Origin: an uncultured bacterium
GTDB lineage: Bacteria > Verrucomicrobiota > Kiritimatiellia > RFP12 > UBA1067
Assembly: GCA_902802945.1 (NCBI GenBank)
Contig: CADCOC010000018.1
Coordinates: forward strand, 1 to 39,739
Reading direction: 5' to 3'
DNA: 39,739 nucleotides
Positions 7,282-14,342 of this stretch are shown in pieces. A program made the translations under genes and the position numbers. Within the stretch, counting starts at the first letter, position 1, and each line of letters starts with the position of its first letter. Under the pieces are notes generated by a model. It was not told the DNA's origin. It was given only the letters and a program-made list of their open reading frames with translations, and ran no database searches.

Positions 7282-10230
7282 TCAATAGTACATCTCCACG
7301 TAGTTGTATGCCTTCTCAAAGACCTCCTGGTCCTTGATCTGGTAACGCACCCAGAGAATGGAACGTAGAAGCTGCCGCACCTCGCGGCGGCCCGACACGC
7401 TGGAGAATGCGTCGTTGAACGTGCGTACGATCCGCACGACCTGTTCGTCGATGTCGTTGACGATGTTTTCGACGATCAGGTGCTCCTTGCCGCTCTCGGC
7501 CTTGACGGCCTCGAACAACTCGGTAAGTGCAGCTTTTGCCTTCGAGCGCTTGTCCTCGGGCGCCAGCTCTTTCTCAGCGTCGAGCAGCTCCTTCGCCATC
7601 TCAAGCAGCTGCTTCAGGAAGTCGATTGACGTCAGCAGGTTCTGCCGCATCTTTTCCTTGAGCTCCTCGACCTTGTCGGCGATCTTCTTGAACTTGGGGT
7701 TGCCGGCATGCTTGCCAAGCCTGGCATGCAGCATCTTGACGACCTCTTCGGACTTCCTCTTCGCGTCGGCTTCGTTGATGACTGCGTCGAGCACAGCCGA
7801 ATTGATGACGAGCTCCTCGAGCGTCGCGCCGATGTCGACGCTGGTGATATTCTCGTGGATGAGCTTGATGGTCTTCGCCCCGAGCGTCCTCCAGAGAAGT
7901 CCGCCGGAAATCGCCATCTTGCGGACGCTCTCGTACACCTGCGAGAGCCAGGTGTAGTCGTCTTTGTAGGTGTCGAGGACCTGATCGGGCGACAGAATTT
8001 CCCACGCGCGATGCAGAACGCCATACGTCTCCGCAAAGGAATCCTTCTTCGCATCCGTGTCAAGACGCGACTGCGCCTCGCGCAGTCCCTCGAAGCCGCC
8101 GACCTTGCGGTCGACGCCCGGGAAGAACGCAAGACAGTCCTTCATAAGCCCTGGCAGCATTGCCTTGATCTCGGCGATATTCTCGATCACATTGCGAATC
8201 TTCTCGTCATCGAACTGGAGCGCCTTGGCCACATCGTCGAACACGCCGACGTAGTCGACGATGAGACCATTCGTCTTCGATTCGCTGTACACGCGGTTCG
8301 TGCGGCAGATCGCCTGCAGAAGCGTATGGTTCTTCATCGGCTTGTCGAGATACATGCACTGCAGGATCGGCGCGTCGAACCCCGTCAGAAGCTTGGACGT
8401 GACAATCACGAACTTGAGCGGATCAAGGCGGTCGCGGAAACGGTCCAGCAGCTGGTTCTGCGCCGCCCGGTCAAGCCGGTAGTCGGCGTACTTGCCTTCC
8501 TTGTCGTTGTTGCAGTCCATCACGACCGCCGTCGCGTCGGTCGTCCCCAGGAGCATGTCCAGCTCCTTCTTGTACGCAACGCAGTTCTCGCGATTGAACA
8601 CGACGATCTGGCACTTCATGCCGGTCGGCTCGATCTGGCTGCGGTAGTGTTCCACGATGTGCGCGCAGACCTTGCGTATGCGCTCCGGCGCGGTAAAGAG
8701 GGCTTCCGCGTTGGTCTTTCGGACAAGAAACCCCTTCTCCTCGTCGGTGATCTGATCGGTCATCTTGTCGAAGGCCGCGTTCAGCGACTCCTTGTCGAGG
8801 TGCATTTCGACAGGCGTGGTCTGGAACTTGAGCGGCAGCGTCGCGCCGTCGTCGATGGAGTCCTGGAACGAATATTTGCTCATGTACCCGTTTAGATCCT
8901 CCTGCGCGCCGAACGTCTGGAAGGTGTTGTGCTCGTACTGGTTGATCGGCGTGCCGGTGAGACCGTAGAAAAACGCGTTCGGCAGCGCGCGGCGCATCTT
9001 CTGCCCGAGTTCTCCCTCCTGCGTCCGGTGCGCCTCGTCGACCATGACGATGATGTTGTCGCGGTCGTCAAGGCACTCCTTCACCTCGTCGAACTTGAAG
9101 ATGGTCGTGATGAGGATCTTGCGCTGCTTCGTCTTGAAGAAGTTCATGAGCGCTTCCTTGGACGCCGCGCCGGTCACGTTCTCTACGTCCGCGCCCAAGA
9201 AGTCGGCGGTAATCTGCTCTTCAAGGTCAATGCGGTCGTCGACAATGACGATCGTCGGGGCCTTCAGCGCGGCCTGCTGGCGGAGCTTCTGCGCCGCAAA
9301 CAGGATCAGGAAGGATTTCCCCGACCCCTGGAAGTGCCAGATGAGCCCCTTCTTGACTTTTCCTTCGAGCGTGCGCTTCACGATCGCGTTCGCCCCCTCG
9401 AACTGCTGATACCGGGCGACGATCTTGATGAGACCGGTCCCCTTCTTGTTCGGCTTGTAGAGGGTAAAGTTCCGATACATGTCGAGAATCACCGCAGGCG
9501 TGACAAGCGACATGAAGCTGTGGCGCACGTCGTCCAGGGTACCCTCCTGGCGCAGGCAATCGCAGAACCACGGCCCCCACTTGTCGAGCGGCGCGGAAAG
9601 TCCGCCATAGCGAAGCTTCTTGCCCTCGGTGGCGATGTTGAACACATTCGCGACAAACGCGTGCGGCACGCTCTTCTCGTAGTCGAGGATGTCACCGGCC
9701 GCGACAGCCCAGTCGACAGACGGACGCACCGGGCTCTTGGTCTCGCACATCACCATCGGAAACCCGTTGATATAGAAGACGAGGTCGAAACGCTTCAGGT
9801 TGGTCACAGCGGCGCCGCGCATCGGGTAGGACATTTCCCGTACGCAGTAGCAGAGGTTACCCTGCGGATGCGCCATGTTGAAGAAGTCAATCGCCGTCGG
9901 CTGATTCTCGGGACCGCACGGGAACGAATTATACGTGAAAATGCGCTCCCGGAGGCGCTTGTTCGCCTCGACAAGGTCATTCGGATTTACCAAGCCGAGA
10001 TACACGCCCTGAATCTCACGGATGATGTTATCCGCCTGCGATTCAGTCAGTCCCTTGTCCTTGTTGAGCATAAGGAGCGCCTTCTTAAGCAGGCGCGTCC
10101 CAAACGGCAACCCCATCGAATCGCCTTCGATTAAATCAAGCATGCCCTTATCGCAGACAATCCACCCGTTGCAGCCAGCCGTCTCGGCCAGCATGTCCTG
10201 AATCGTATTTGACTCGTTAAATGTGCTCAT
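7282..10230 (-). CDS. hsdR: Type I restriction enzyme R subunit
   Basis: A 982-residue motor and nuclease subunit that translocates DNA and cleaves it when the HsdM/HsdS complex meets unmethylated sites. The N-terminal PD-(D/E)xK nuclease shows DLVFYINGFPMVMCETKSP, with Asp149, Glu163 and Lys165. The superfamily 2 helicase core has Walker A QGSGKS at 301-306, VDDRIDLEEQ, DEAH at 398-401 (MVDEAHRTQEG), TGTPI and VIVTSKLLTGFDAPIL, followed by CRTNR. The C-terminal helical region (about 720-982) contacts the methylase. The ATG at 10230 has a TTGGAGG ribosome site; an upstream in-frame ATG at 10263 lies within the leader. It is the last gene of the defence operon and has its own promoter, similar to that of the first gene. 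It appears intact. Confidence 0.95.
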   Translation of the reverse strand: MSTFNESNTIQDMLAETAGCNGWIVCDKGMLDLIEGDSMGLPFGTRLLKKALLMLNKDKGLTESQADNIIREIQGVYLGLVNPNDLVEANKRLRERIFTYNSFPCGPENQPTAIDFFNMAHPQGNLCYCVREMSYPMRGAAVTNLKRFDLVFYINGFPMVMCETKSPVRPSVDWAVAAGDILDYEKSVPHAFVANVFNIATEGKKLRYGGLSAPLDKWGPWFCDCLRQEGTLDDVRHSFMSLVTPAVILDMYRNFTLYKPNKKGTGLIKIVARYQQFEGANAIVKRTLEGKVKKGLIWHFQGSGKSFLILFAAQKLRQQAALKAPTIVIVDDRIDLEEQITADFLGADVENVTGAASKEALMNFFKTKQRKILITTIFKFDEVKECLDDRDNIIVMVDEAHRTQEGELGQKMRRALPNAFFYGLTGTPINQYEHNTFQTFGAQEDLNGYMSKYSFQDSIDDGATLPLKFQTTPVEMHLDKESLNAAFDKMTDQITDEEKGFLVRKTNAEALFTAPERIRKVCAHIVEHYRSQIEPTGMKCQIVVFNRENCVAYKKELDMLLGTTDATAVVMDCNNDKEGKYADYRLDRAAQNQLLDRFRDRLDPLKFVIVTSKLLTGFDAPILQCMYLDKPMKNHTLLQAICRTNRVYSESKTNGLIVDYVGVFDDVAKALQFDDEKIRNVIENIAEIKAMLPGLMKDCLAFFPGVDRKVGGFEGLREAQSRLDTDAKKDSFAETYGVLHRAWEILSPDQVLDTYKDDYTWLSQVYESVRKMAISGGLLWRTLGAKTIKLIHENITSVDIGATLEELVINSAVLDAVINEADAKRKSEEVVKMLHARLGKHAGNPKFKKIADKVEELKEKMRQNLLTSIDFLKQLLEMAKELLDAEKELAPEDKRSKAKAALTELFEAVKAESGKEHLIVENIVNDIDEQVVRIVRTFNDAFSSVSGRREVRQLLRSILWVRYQIKDQEVFEKAYNYVEMYY

Positions 10231-10282
10231 TTTGAACCTCCAACCTACTTCGACAAGGCCCATTGCCCCGTCAACGCCGGAG

Positions 10283-10361
10283 AGTTTATCATATTTTACG
10301 CACGGCCGTCAATTGGTTTTTTATAACCTTTTATTGATTTTTCCGTTGGTTTCAAGAAACC
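10283..10361 (-). promoter_or_regulatory. hsdR promoter with two GGTT-N6-AACC inverted repeats
   Basis: On the minus strand TTGACG (10307-10312) and TAAACT (10283-10288) are 18 bp apart. Immediately upstream of the -35 lies GGTTATAAAAAACC (10315-10328). A second, perfect palindrome GGTTTCTTGAAACC lies at 10348-10361, with the two boxes starting 33 bp apart. The same arrangement occurs before the first gene of the operon (22661-22727). The rest of the 215-bp gap between hsdR and the transposase gene is AT-rich and holds no gene. Confidence 0.6.
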
Positions 10362-10445
10362 CACAACGAATATGAAAGCCAACGAAATACTAAAGCTATT
10401 CTTTTACATTGTCACAGGCTACTAATAAAGAAAATCTCAAATTCT

Positions 10446-11708
10446 TTACATGCCGGCGAGCGATTTGCCTCTTCCAAGGCCTCTTATCATTGCGTGAAGC
10501 ATGCCGTTTTGCGAAATATCGCCGACCCAGATTTCATCAGCATGGCGTAAAACATACTCATTACACCATGTGGCCACTTTCTTGTTGAGGCGAGAGCCAC
10601 TCGGCTGCGGCGACAGCAAGAGGGCCCGCCCCTCGCGACAAGCCGCCGCCAAAGCAGGCGAGAGTTCGCCTTCAAGCGGTATGCCCTGCGGAATTACCTG
10701 AATGATGCGCCTGCCTTTTGCAAGAGCGCGCCGCAAGGCTTCGCGCTCTTGCGCGCTCGTGAAAGTCGATATGATGATCGGTGTATTGGCGGCTAAAGCC
10801 GCCCGCTCCGATAAAGTGCCTTTGCCCCGACCCACTCCCTCATCCCCCTCATCCTCCCCTTCGGAGCGGCGGGCTTGATTCGCCCCCTCATCCCCCACTT
10901 CGGAGCGGCGGGCTTTAGCCCGCTTCTCCCATATCTTTCTTGGCCGCAATTCACTCGCATAAAACCCCTGCGAGGCGACGAAAGCGATACGCGGCACATT
11001 CAAAAGATCAAGATTGCCATAATGATAACTTGTGCAGGCGCCATAGCGATCGCGCGACCAGTTGGCTGGATTCTCGCGAATGTATCGCGCTTGCGCCGAA
11101 AACTCGCCGCCACTGGTCACGAGATCATCCCAGTAATCGAACTGCCAAAGATGATCCCCGATATCCTCCACAAGTCCACTGCGGCGCATCTTGCCATAGA
11201 TATAACCCGAGCCGCCCTTGAAGCGGCTCATCAAAAAGCCCAAATGATGTTCGCGGTTGGTGGCTCGGTAATGAATGCGAATCAAAGCATGGAAATGGTT
11301 CGGCATCAACACCGATTCAAAGATCTCAAGCTCGGGATACTTTTCCGGCAACCCTTGCCAATATTCCCAGACCTTCCGCCCCAGCTCGTTCAAGACGACC
11401 TTGTCGCCCACAATCGCCCCAAACATCGACTTGTTGTGCGCGACCTGGCTCGTCACGAAAAACCACCCGCTACGGTAGTTGATGTTCGCGTTCCTGAGCG
11501 ACTTGCGAAACAAATGCTTACCGCCCCCTCCATCGGAGCGGCGGGCTTGCCCCCCATCATCGGAGCGGCGGGCTTGATTTGCCCCCTCATCCTCCACTTC
11601 GGAGCGGCGGGCTTTAGCCCGCAAATCGGCCTGATTCACCTCCGCGCCCTCTTCATCGGGGCGGCGGGCTTTAGCCCGCATAATTTCCTCGATACCATCA
11701 CTCATCAA
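10446..11708 (-). CDS. REP-associated tyrosine transposase (Y1/HUH) fused to a DprA-like Rossmann domain
   Basis: A 420-residue protein. Residues 65-225 are a Y1 transposase of the RAYT type: HUH motif LMPNHFHALIRI (His138, His140) and probable catalytic Tyr209 in QARYIRENPANW. Residues about 229-260 plus 300-420 look like a separate Rossmann-like unit: YGNLDLLNVPRIAFVAS, PIIISTFTSAQEREALRRAL, IIQVIPQGIP, ALLLSPQPSGSRLNKKVATW and ADEIWVG. I compare these with DprA/LOG-type proteins seen beside RAYTs; that is an inference from memory of the family. Two Arg/Glu/Gly-rich segments (10-64 and 263-300) are translated from REP-like repeats. The start ATG overlaps the upstream stop by 4 bp, which places the gene inside the defence operon. 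RAYTs are usually single-domain, domesticated genes that act on REP sequences. Confidence 0.8.
   Translation of the reverse strand: MMSDGIEEIMRAKARRPDEEGAEVNQADLRAKARRSEVEDEGANQARRSDDGGQARRSDGGGGKHLFRKSLRNANINYRSGWFFVTSQVAHNKSMFGAIVGDKVVLNELGRKVWEYWQGLPEKYPELEIFESVLMPNHFHALIRIHYRATNREHHLGFLMSRFKGGSGYIYGKMRRSGLVEDIGDHLWQFDYWDDLVTSGGEFSAQARYIRENPANWSRDRYGACTSYHYGNLDLLNVPRIAFVASQGFYASELRPRKIWEKRAKARRSEVGDEGANQARRSEGEDEGDEGVGRGKGTLSERAALAANTPIIISTFTSAQEREALRRALAKGRRIIQVIPQGIPLEGELSPALAAACREGRALLLSPQPSGSRLNKKVATWCNEYVLRHADEIWVGDISQNGMLHAMIRGLGRGKSLAGM
10788..10811 (+). repeat. REP-like palindromic unit, inverted orientation
   Basis: GGCGGCTAAAGCCGCC followed by CGCTCCGA is an imperfect reverse-oriented copy of the units at 10861-10923 and 11533-11679. 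Paired opposite orientations resemble the head-to-tail pairs of classical REP elements. It encodes SERAALAA of the transposase protein in frame. Confidence 0.55.
10861..10923 (+). repeat. REP-like repeats, internal cluster of the transposase gene
   Basis: There are two copies of TCGGAGCGGCGGGCTT, starting at 10861 and 10900 (39 bp apart). The second is complete and ends in the palindrome GCGGGCTTTAGCCCGC (10908-10923). The spacing is a multiple of three, and the repeats are translated on the minus strand as AKARRSE and NQARRSE-type peptides in the linker inside the DprA-like domain. Confidence 0.75.
11533..11679 (+). repeat. REP-like repeats, N-terminal cluster of the transposase gene
   Basis: Four copies of TCGG(A/G)GCGGCGGGCTT start at 11533, 11560, 11599 and 11656. 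The last two are complete and carry the palindrome GCGGGCTTTAGCCCGC. Start-to-start distances are 27, 39 and 57 bp, all multiples of three. They encode the repeated AKARR(S/P) and QARRSD peptides at residues 10-64 of the transposase protein. Confidence 0.75.
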
Positions 11709-12493
11709 TCAACCCCTTTCATTGGCATGTCATTGGCCGGGGGCGTCACCTTGCGGCTTGAATGCCTAAGAGCTTCTTCTATGCCAACCTCGGCGATATC
11801 GGCCTTGATCTGGCGATAATAGGCCAGATCGGCCTCGGCTTCATTGAGGAGCCATTCGATGTCTTCGTGGAGGGCCGATGAAGAGCAATCTTTGCCTTCA
11901 AAGCGCCCAAGTTGCTCGCGGCAGTCACCGATGTAATCGCCTAGCGCCTTCACGAGCTCGCGGCATATCTTGGTTTTATACTTAAGCTCGGCCTTCTCAA
12001 ACACCCAATAGGCGCGCTGCAATTCAAGCGTGCGCTCCCAGAACCGAATGTCTATCTCCGTTGACACCAAACAGTTCTCGAAGAAATCGAGATTGAATTC
12101 CGCCCGCTCGCAGGCATGCTTGTAGAACAACGCAATCTGCTCAAGAGGCGACTTCGATGCATCAAGCCACGAGGCGAGCTCATCCCACGAACTGCTCGTC
12201 GCGACTTTAGCTTCCTTTACCGCCAGCGGCATAACTTCATTGACCTTGGTCCCGCTGCCGGGTACCTTCGCCCCCAATTTTGCCACCAGGCCGTCGCGAG
12301 ATTTCATCATGCCTTCGAGATCGGCACCGATCCCTTTGATTGCCGTCCGTTCGCTGGCCGCCGCGTCGCGACGCTCGCGCCACCGCACGGCCTCGTTTTT
12401 CAAATGCGGAATCAGCTCTTCCTCCGTGTGCTTGTACATAGGCCATCCACACGATGGTTCAAAACCCTCAAAACTCACGCCATACGTTTCCAT
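11705..12493 (-). CDS. Coiled-coil protein of unknown function in the defence operon
   Basis: A 262-residue, mostly helical protein that I do not recognise. It opens METYGVSFEGFEPSCGWPMYKHTEEELI and then has long charged helices (KNEAVRWRERRDAAASERTA, VFEKAELKYKTKICRELVKALGDYI, LHEDIEWLLNEAEADLAYYRQI) likely to form coiled coils. There is no signal peptide or membrane segment, and no nuclease, helicase or methylase motif. The gene lies 28 bp downstream of the PLD-like gene, and its stop overlaps the transposase start by 4 bp. Because it sits between CBASS and hsdR, it may be an accessory or regulatory subunit of the restriction complex, or a partner of the PLD-like protein. That is inference from position only. 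Confidence 0.8.
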   Translation of the reverse strand: METYGVSFEGFEPSCGWPMYKHTEEELIPHLKNEAVRWRERRDAAASERTAIKGIGADLEGMMKSRDGLVAKLGAKVPGSGTKVNEVMPLAVKEAKVATSSSWDELASWLDASKSPLEQIALFYKHACERAEFNLDFFENCLVSTEIDIRFWERTLELQRAYWVFEKAELKYKTKICRELVKALGDYIGDCREQLGRFEGKDCSSSALHEDIEWLLNEAEADLAYYRQIKADIAEVGIEEALRHSSRKVTPPANDMPMKGVD

Positions 12494-12521
12494 GTCAGGC
12501 TCCTTTCAGCATCATTCATCC

Positions 12522-13841
12522 TTATACCGCACGCGCGGCATCGTGCTCTTCCAGAATTTCTTTCATGCATCCTTTACCGAGCCCCTTCTCCAAGAGTTCT
12601 ATAAACTCTTTATCGGAGAAGGTCGCGTATGTGACATCCTTCTCAACCATCTTCGTCTTGGGATTGAAACTTGCGAGTGCCGATTCGATTTCCTTCTCGC
12701 AACTCTCGGCAATGTACTCCGCAATGATCTCAATCTTGTCTTCTCGCGAACTTTTCATCGCCAACCGGTTCCGAAGCCGAGCAGGCGGATTCGACAACAA
12801 CTTCTCGCTCACCTCTTCGGCAAGTTTTCGGCAGGCCGCAACCGCAAGTTCCTTTACCTGGTCGTTGACCTTTTCCTTATAGAAATTCAGCATCGCGACG
12901 ATCTCTTCGACCCTAGCCTTGAAATCATCCATGCGACTACGAAGAATCACCGTCCCCCATCTTCCGACGTTGATCAGAAAGTCCTTGCGCAATTCCTGAA
13001 TCCGCTTCTCGATCTTCTCCATTGAGATCGTGGTCTCGTTGCCGTCCTTAGTCTTATACGTGATATCACGCGGCATACGATCCTTGTCGAACACCCTGAA
13101 CCGATTCGACAAACGCTTCCTCGTGTCATCATCGACCACGAACAACTCAGGGTCAAGTTCCAGCTTCTTAGCCGAAATCTGATATCCGGTGATTTCAAGT
13201 TCCATGAAGCATAACTTCGAGCTGAACACCCGTTCCTGGCGGGCGAGATCGAACTTCTTTGGCGGAGCCTTCCGTAGCGAATCAGCTGCCTTGTCAACAT
13301 CCTTCGCATTGACGGGATCCAGTCCTATTTCACGATTCGAATAATTACCGTCCGCCGAACATGCCGCCGCGACGGTTGGTGGAACCGACTTGCGAATTAG
13401 CACGCCATTCGGACGCTGTACCGGCTTTGGCTTGTCAGCTAGAGCTTGCGACTGATATCCATCTGCCTTGTTCGCCGATACCGGTTCGGCCTCAATCAGC
13501 AATGGTGTCGGCGCGTAGAAAAGCGTATCGTCATCCGCAATGACAATGCCGATCCTCACGCCCGGCTGAGAATTGAGGATACCGCCGTTCATGCCCGGAA
13601 CATTCTGCAGAAGCTTCAGCCCGTCTAGCTCGCCATACCCCAAACGACACACCTCGGCATCGACATCAAGGATGTAATTGACGGCGCCTTTGCCATTCAA
13701 TCGTTTCGCCGCCCTCACAAGGGCTTCAGCGACTTTCTTACGCACGCCGGGCGCGACAAACACTAGCCGCTCCTTCGCGCCCTCGATCAACTCGATAAGC
13801 GTGTCGTCCGTTATGGTCTGGAATGTGTTTGCGTTGTTCAT
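12522..13841 (-). CDS. Protein with PLD-like N-terminal domain, unknown function, defence operon
   Basis: A 439-residue protein. Residues 1-115 read like a phospholipase-D-superfamily half domain: LIELIEGAKERLVFVAPGVRKKVAEALVRAA, ILDVDAEVCRLGYGELDGLKLLQ, RIGIVIADDDTLFYAPTPLLIE. However, no HKD (HxKxxxxD) catalytic motif is present, so it is probably a non-catalytic sensor or binding fold. A low-complexity linker spans about 120-185. Residues about 190-439 are helical, with charged stretches (KIEKRIQELRKDFLINVGRWG, DDFKARVEEIVAMLNFYKEKV). The gene starts 3 bp after the CBASS E2 gene and is 28 bp from the next gene. The PLD comparison is from pattern recognition, and the function is unknown. 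Confidence 0.75.
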   Translation of the reverse strand: MNNANTFQTITDDTLIELIEGAKERLVFVAPGVRKKVAEALVRAAKRLNGKGAVNYILDVDAEVCRLGYGELDGLKLLQNVPGMNGGILNSQPGVRIGIVIADDDTLFYAPTPLLIEAEPVSANKADGYQSQALADKPKPVQRPNGVLIRKSVPPTVAAACSADGNYSNREIGLDPVNAKDVDKAADSLRKAPPKKFDLARQERVFSSKLCFMELEITGYQISAKKLELDPELFVVDDDTRKRLSNRFRVFDKDRMPRDITYKTKDGNETTISMEKIEKRIQELRKDFLINVGRWGTVILRSRMDDFKARVEEIVAMLNFYKEKVNDQVKELAVAACRKLAEEVSEKLLSNPPARLRNRLAMKSSREDKIEIIAEYIAESCEKEIESALASFNPKTKMVEKDVTYATFSDKEFIELLEKGLGKGCMKEILEEHDAARAV

Positions 13842-13844
13842 GGA

Positions 13845-14342
13845 TCAGTCCTTTCTTGACTTTACCGAAGCTGACGATCGGTTCTTCACGTAAGGTTTCT
13901 TCTTGCCACCGGCAGGATGCTCACCTCCACCACACCAGTTACCCGTTGCAAGCCATATTTCATAATGCAACAACCATTCGGCCGTCCATGGAACTAAGGT
14001 TTCTGAAAATGGCTTCATGTAGTTCAATTCACACGGAAGGTACAAACAAATTCGGACCCTATTGTTCTTTTCATCAATATCAAATTTATGTGGAAAATTA
14101 GGCTTTGACAATCCCCGAAGCGAGTCGCCGCTCACAATAACTCTTGGAGGACAGTGCCCATCATAAACAATTTTTATCTTATACTGACGAGACAATACTG
14201 TCGGCGTAATCGTAGCATGCCATGTAAGAACATTTCGTTCCAATTTACAAACTGATTGGGGATAAGATCGCTCAAGAGCGACCTTATGGTAAATCAACGG
14301 CAGTCTGCGATGCAGAAGATGTCTAGCCAATTCACTTCCCAT
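13845..14342 (-). CDS. CBASS E2-like conjugation protein (short type II, E2-only)
   Basis: A 165-residue protein with the bacterial E2 fold seen in type II CBASS operons lacking an E1 and a JAB protease. The pattern WHATITPTVLSRQYKIKIVY, then PHKFDI, RICLYLP, LVPWTAEWLLHYEIWLATG and WCGGGEHP matches the CBASS E2 family. By analogy with eukaryotic E2s (HPN...CL), Cys99 in RICLYLP is the likely catalytic thiol and His85 the HPN-type residue. The protein is thought to form a thioester-type link with the cyclase C-terminus and tune its activity. It overlaps the cyclase gene by 11 bp. The last ~20 residues are Lys/Arg/Ser-rich (GGKKKPYVKNRSS), an unusual basic tail. Confidence 0.85.
   Translation of the reverse strand: MGSELARHLLHRRLPLIYHKVALERSYPQSVCKLERNVLTWHATITPTVLSRQYKIKIVYDGHCPPRVIVSGDSLRGLSKPNFPHKFDIDEKNNRVRICLYLPCELNYMKPFSETLVPWTAEWLLHYEIWLATGNWCGGGEHPAGGKKKPYVKNRSSASVKSRKD

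Noticed and set aside
7708..10134. Two long plus-strand frames (395 and 401 codons)
   Set aside because: Both are antisense to hsdR, a GC-rich codon-position artefact. HsdR motifs on the minus strand are unambiguous.
10788..11679. Possible CRISPR array
   Set aside because: Repeats are irregularly spaced (27, 39, 57 bp) with no unique spacers of constant length, one copy is inverted, and all lie inside a coding frame. There are no cas genes.
10446..11708. Complete insertion sequence around the transposase
   Set aside because: There are no terminal inverted repeats or target duplications at the gene edges. The start is translationally coupled to the neighbour, which fits a domesticated RAYT better.
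12522..13841. Catalytic phospholipase D-type nuclease
   Set aside because: The fold-like pattern is present, but I found no HxKxxxxD motif, so I do not claim nuclease activity.
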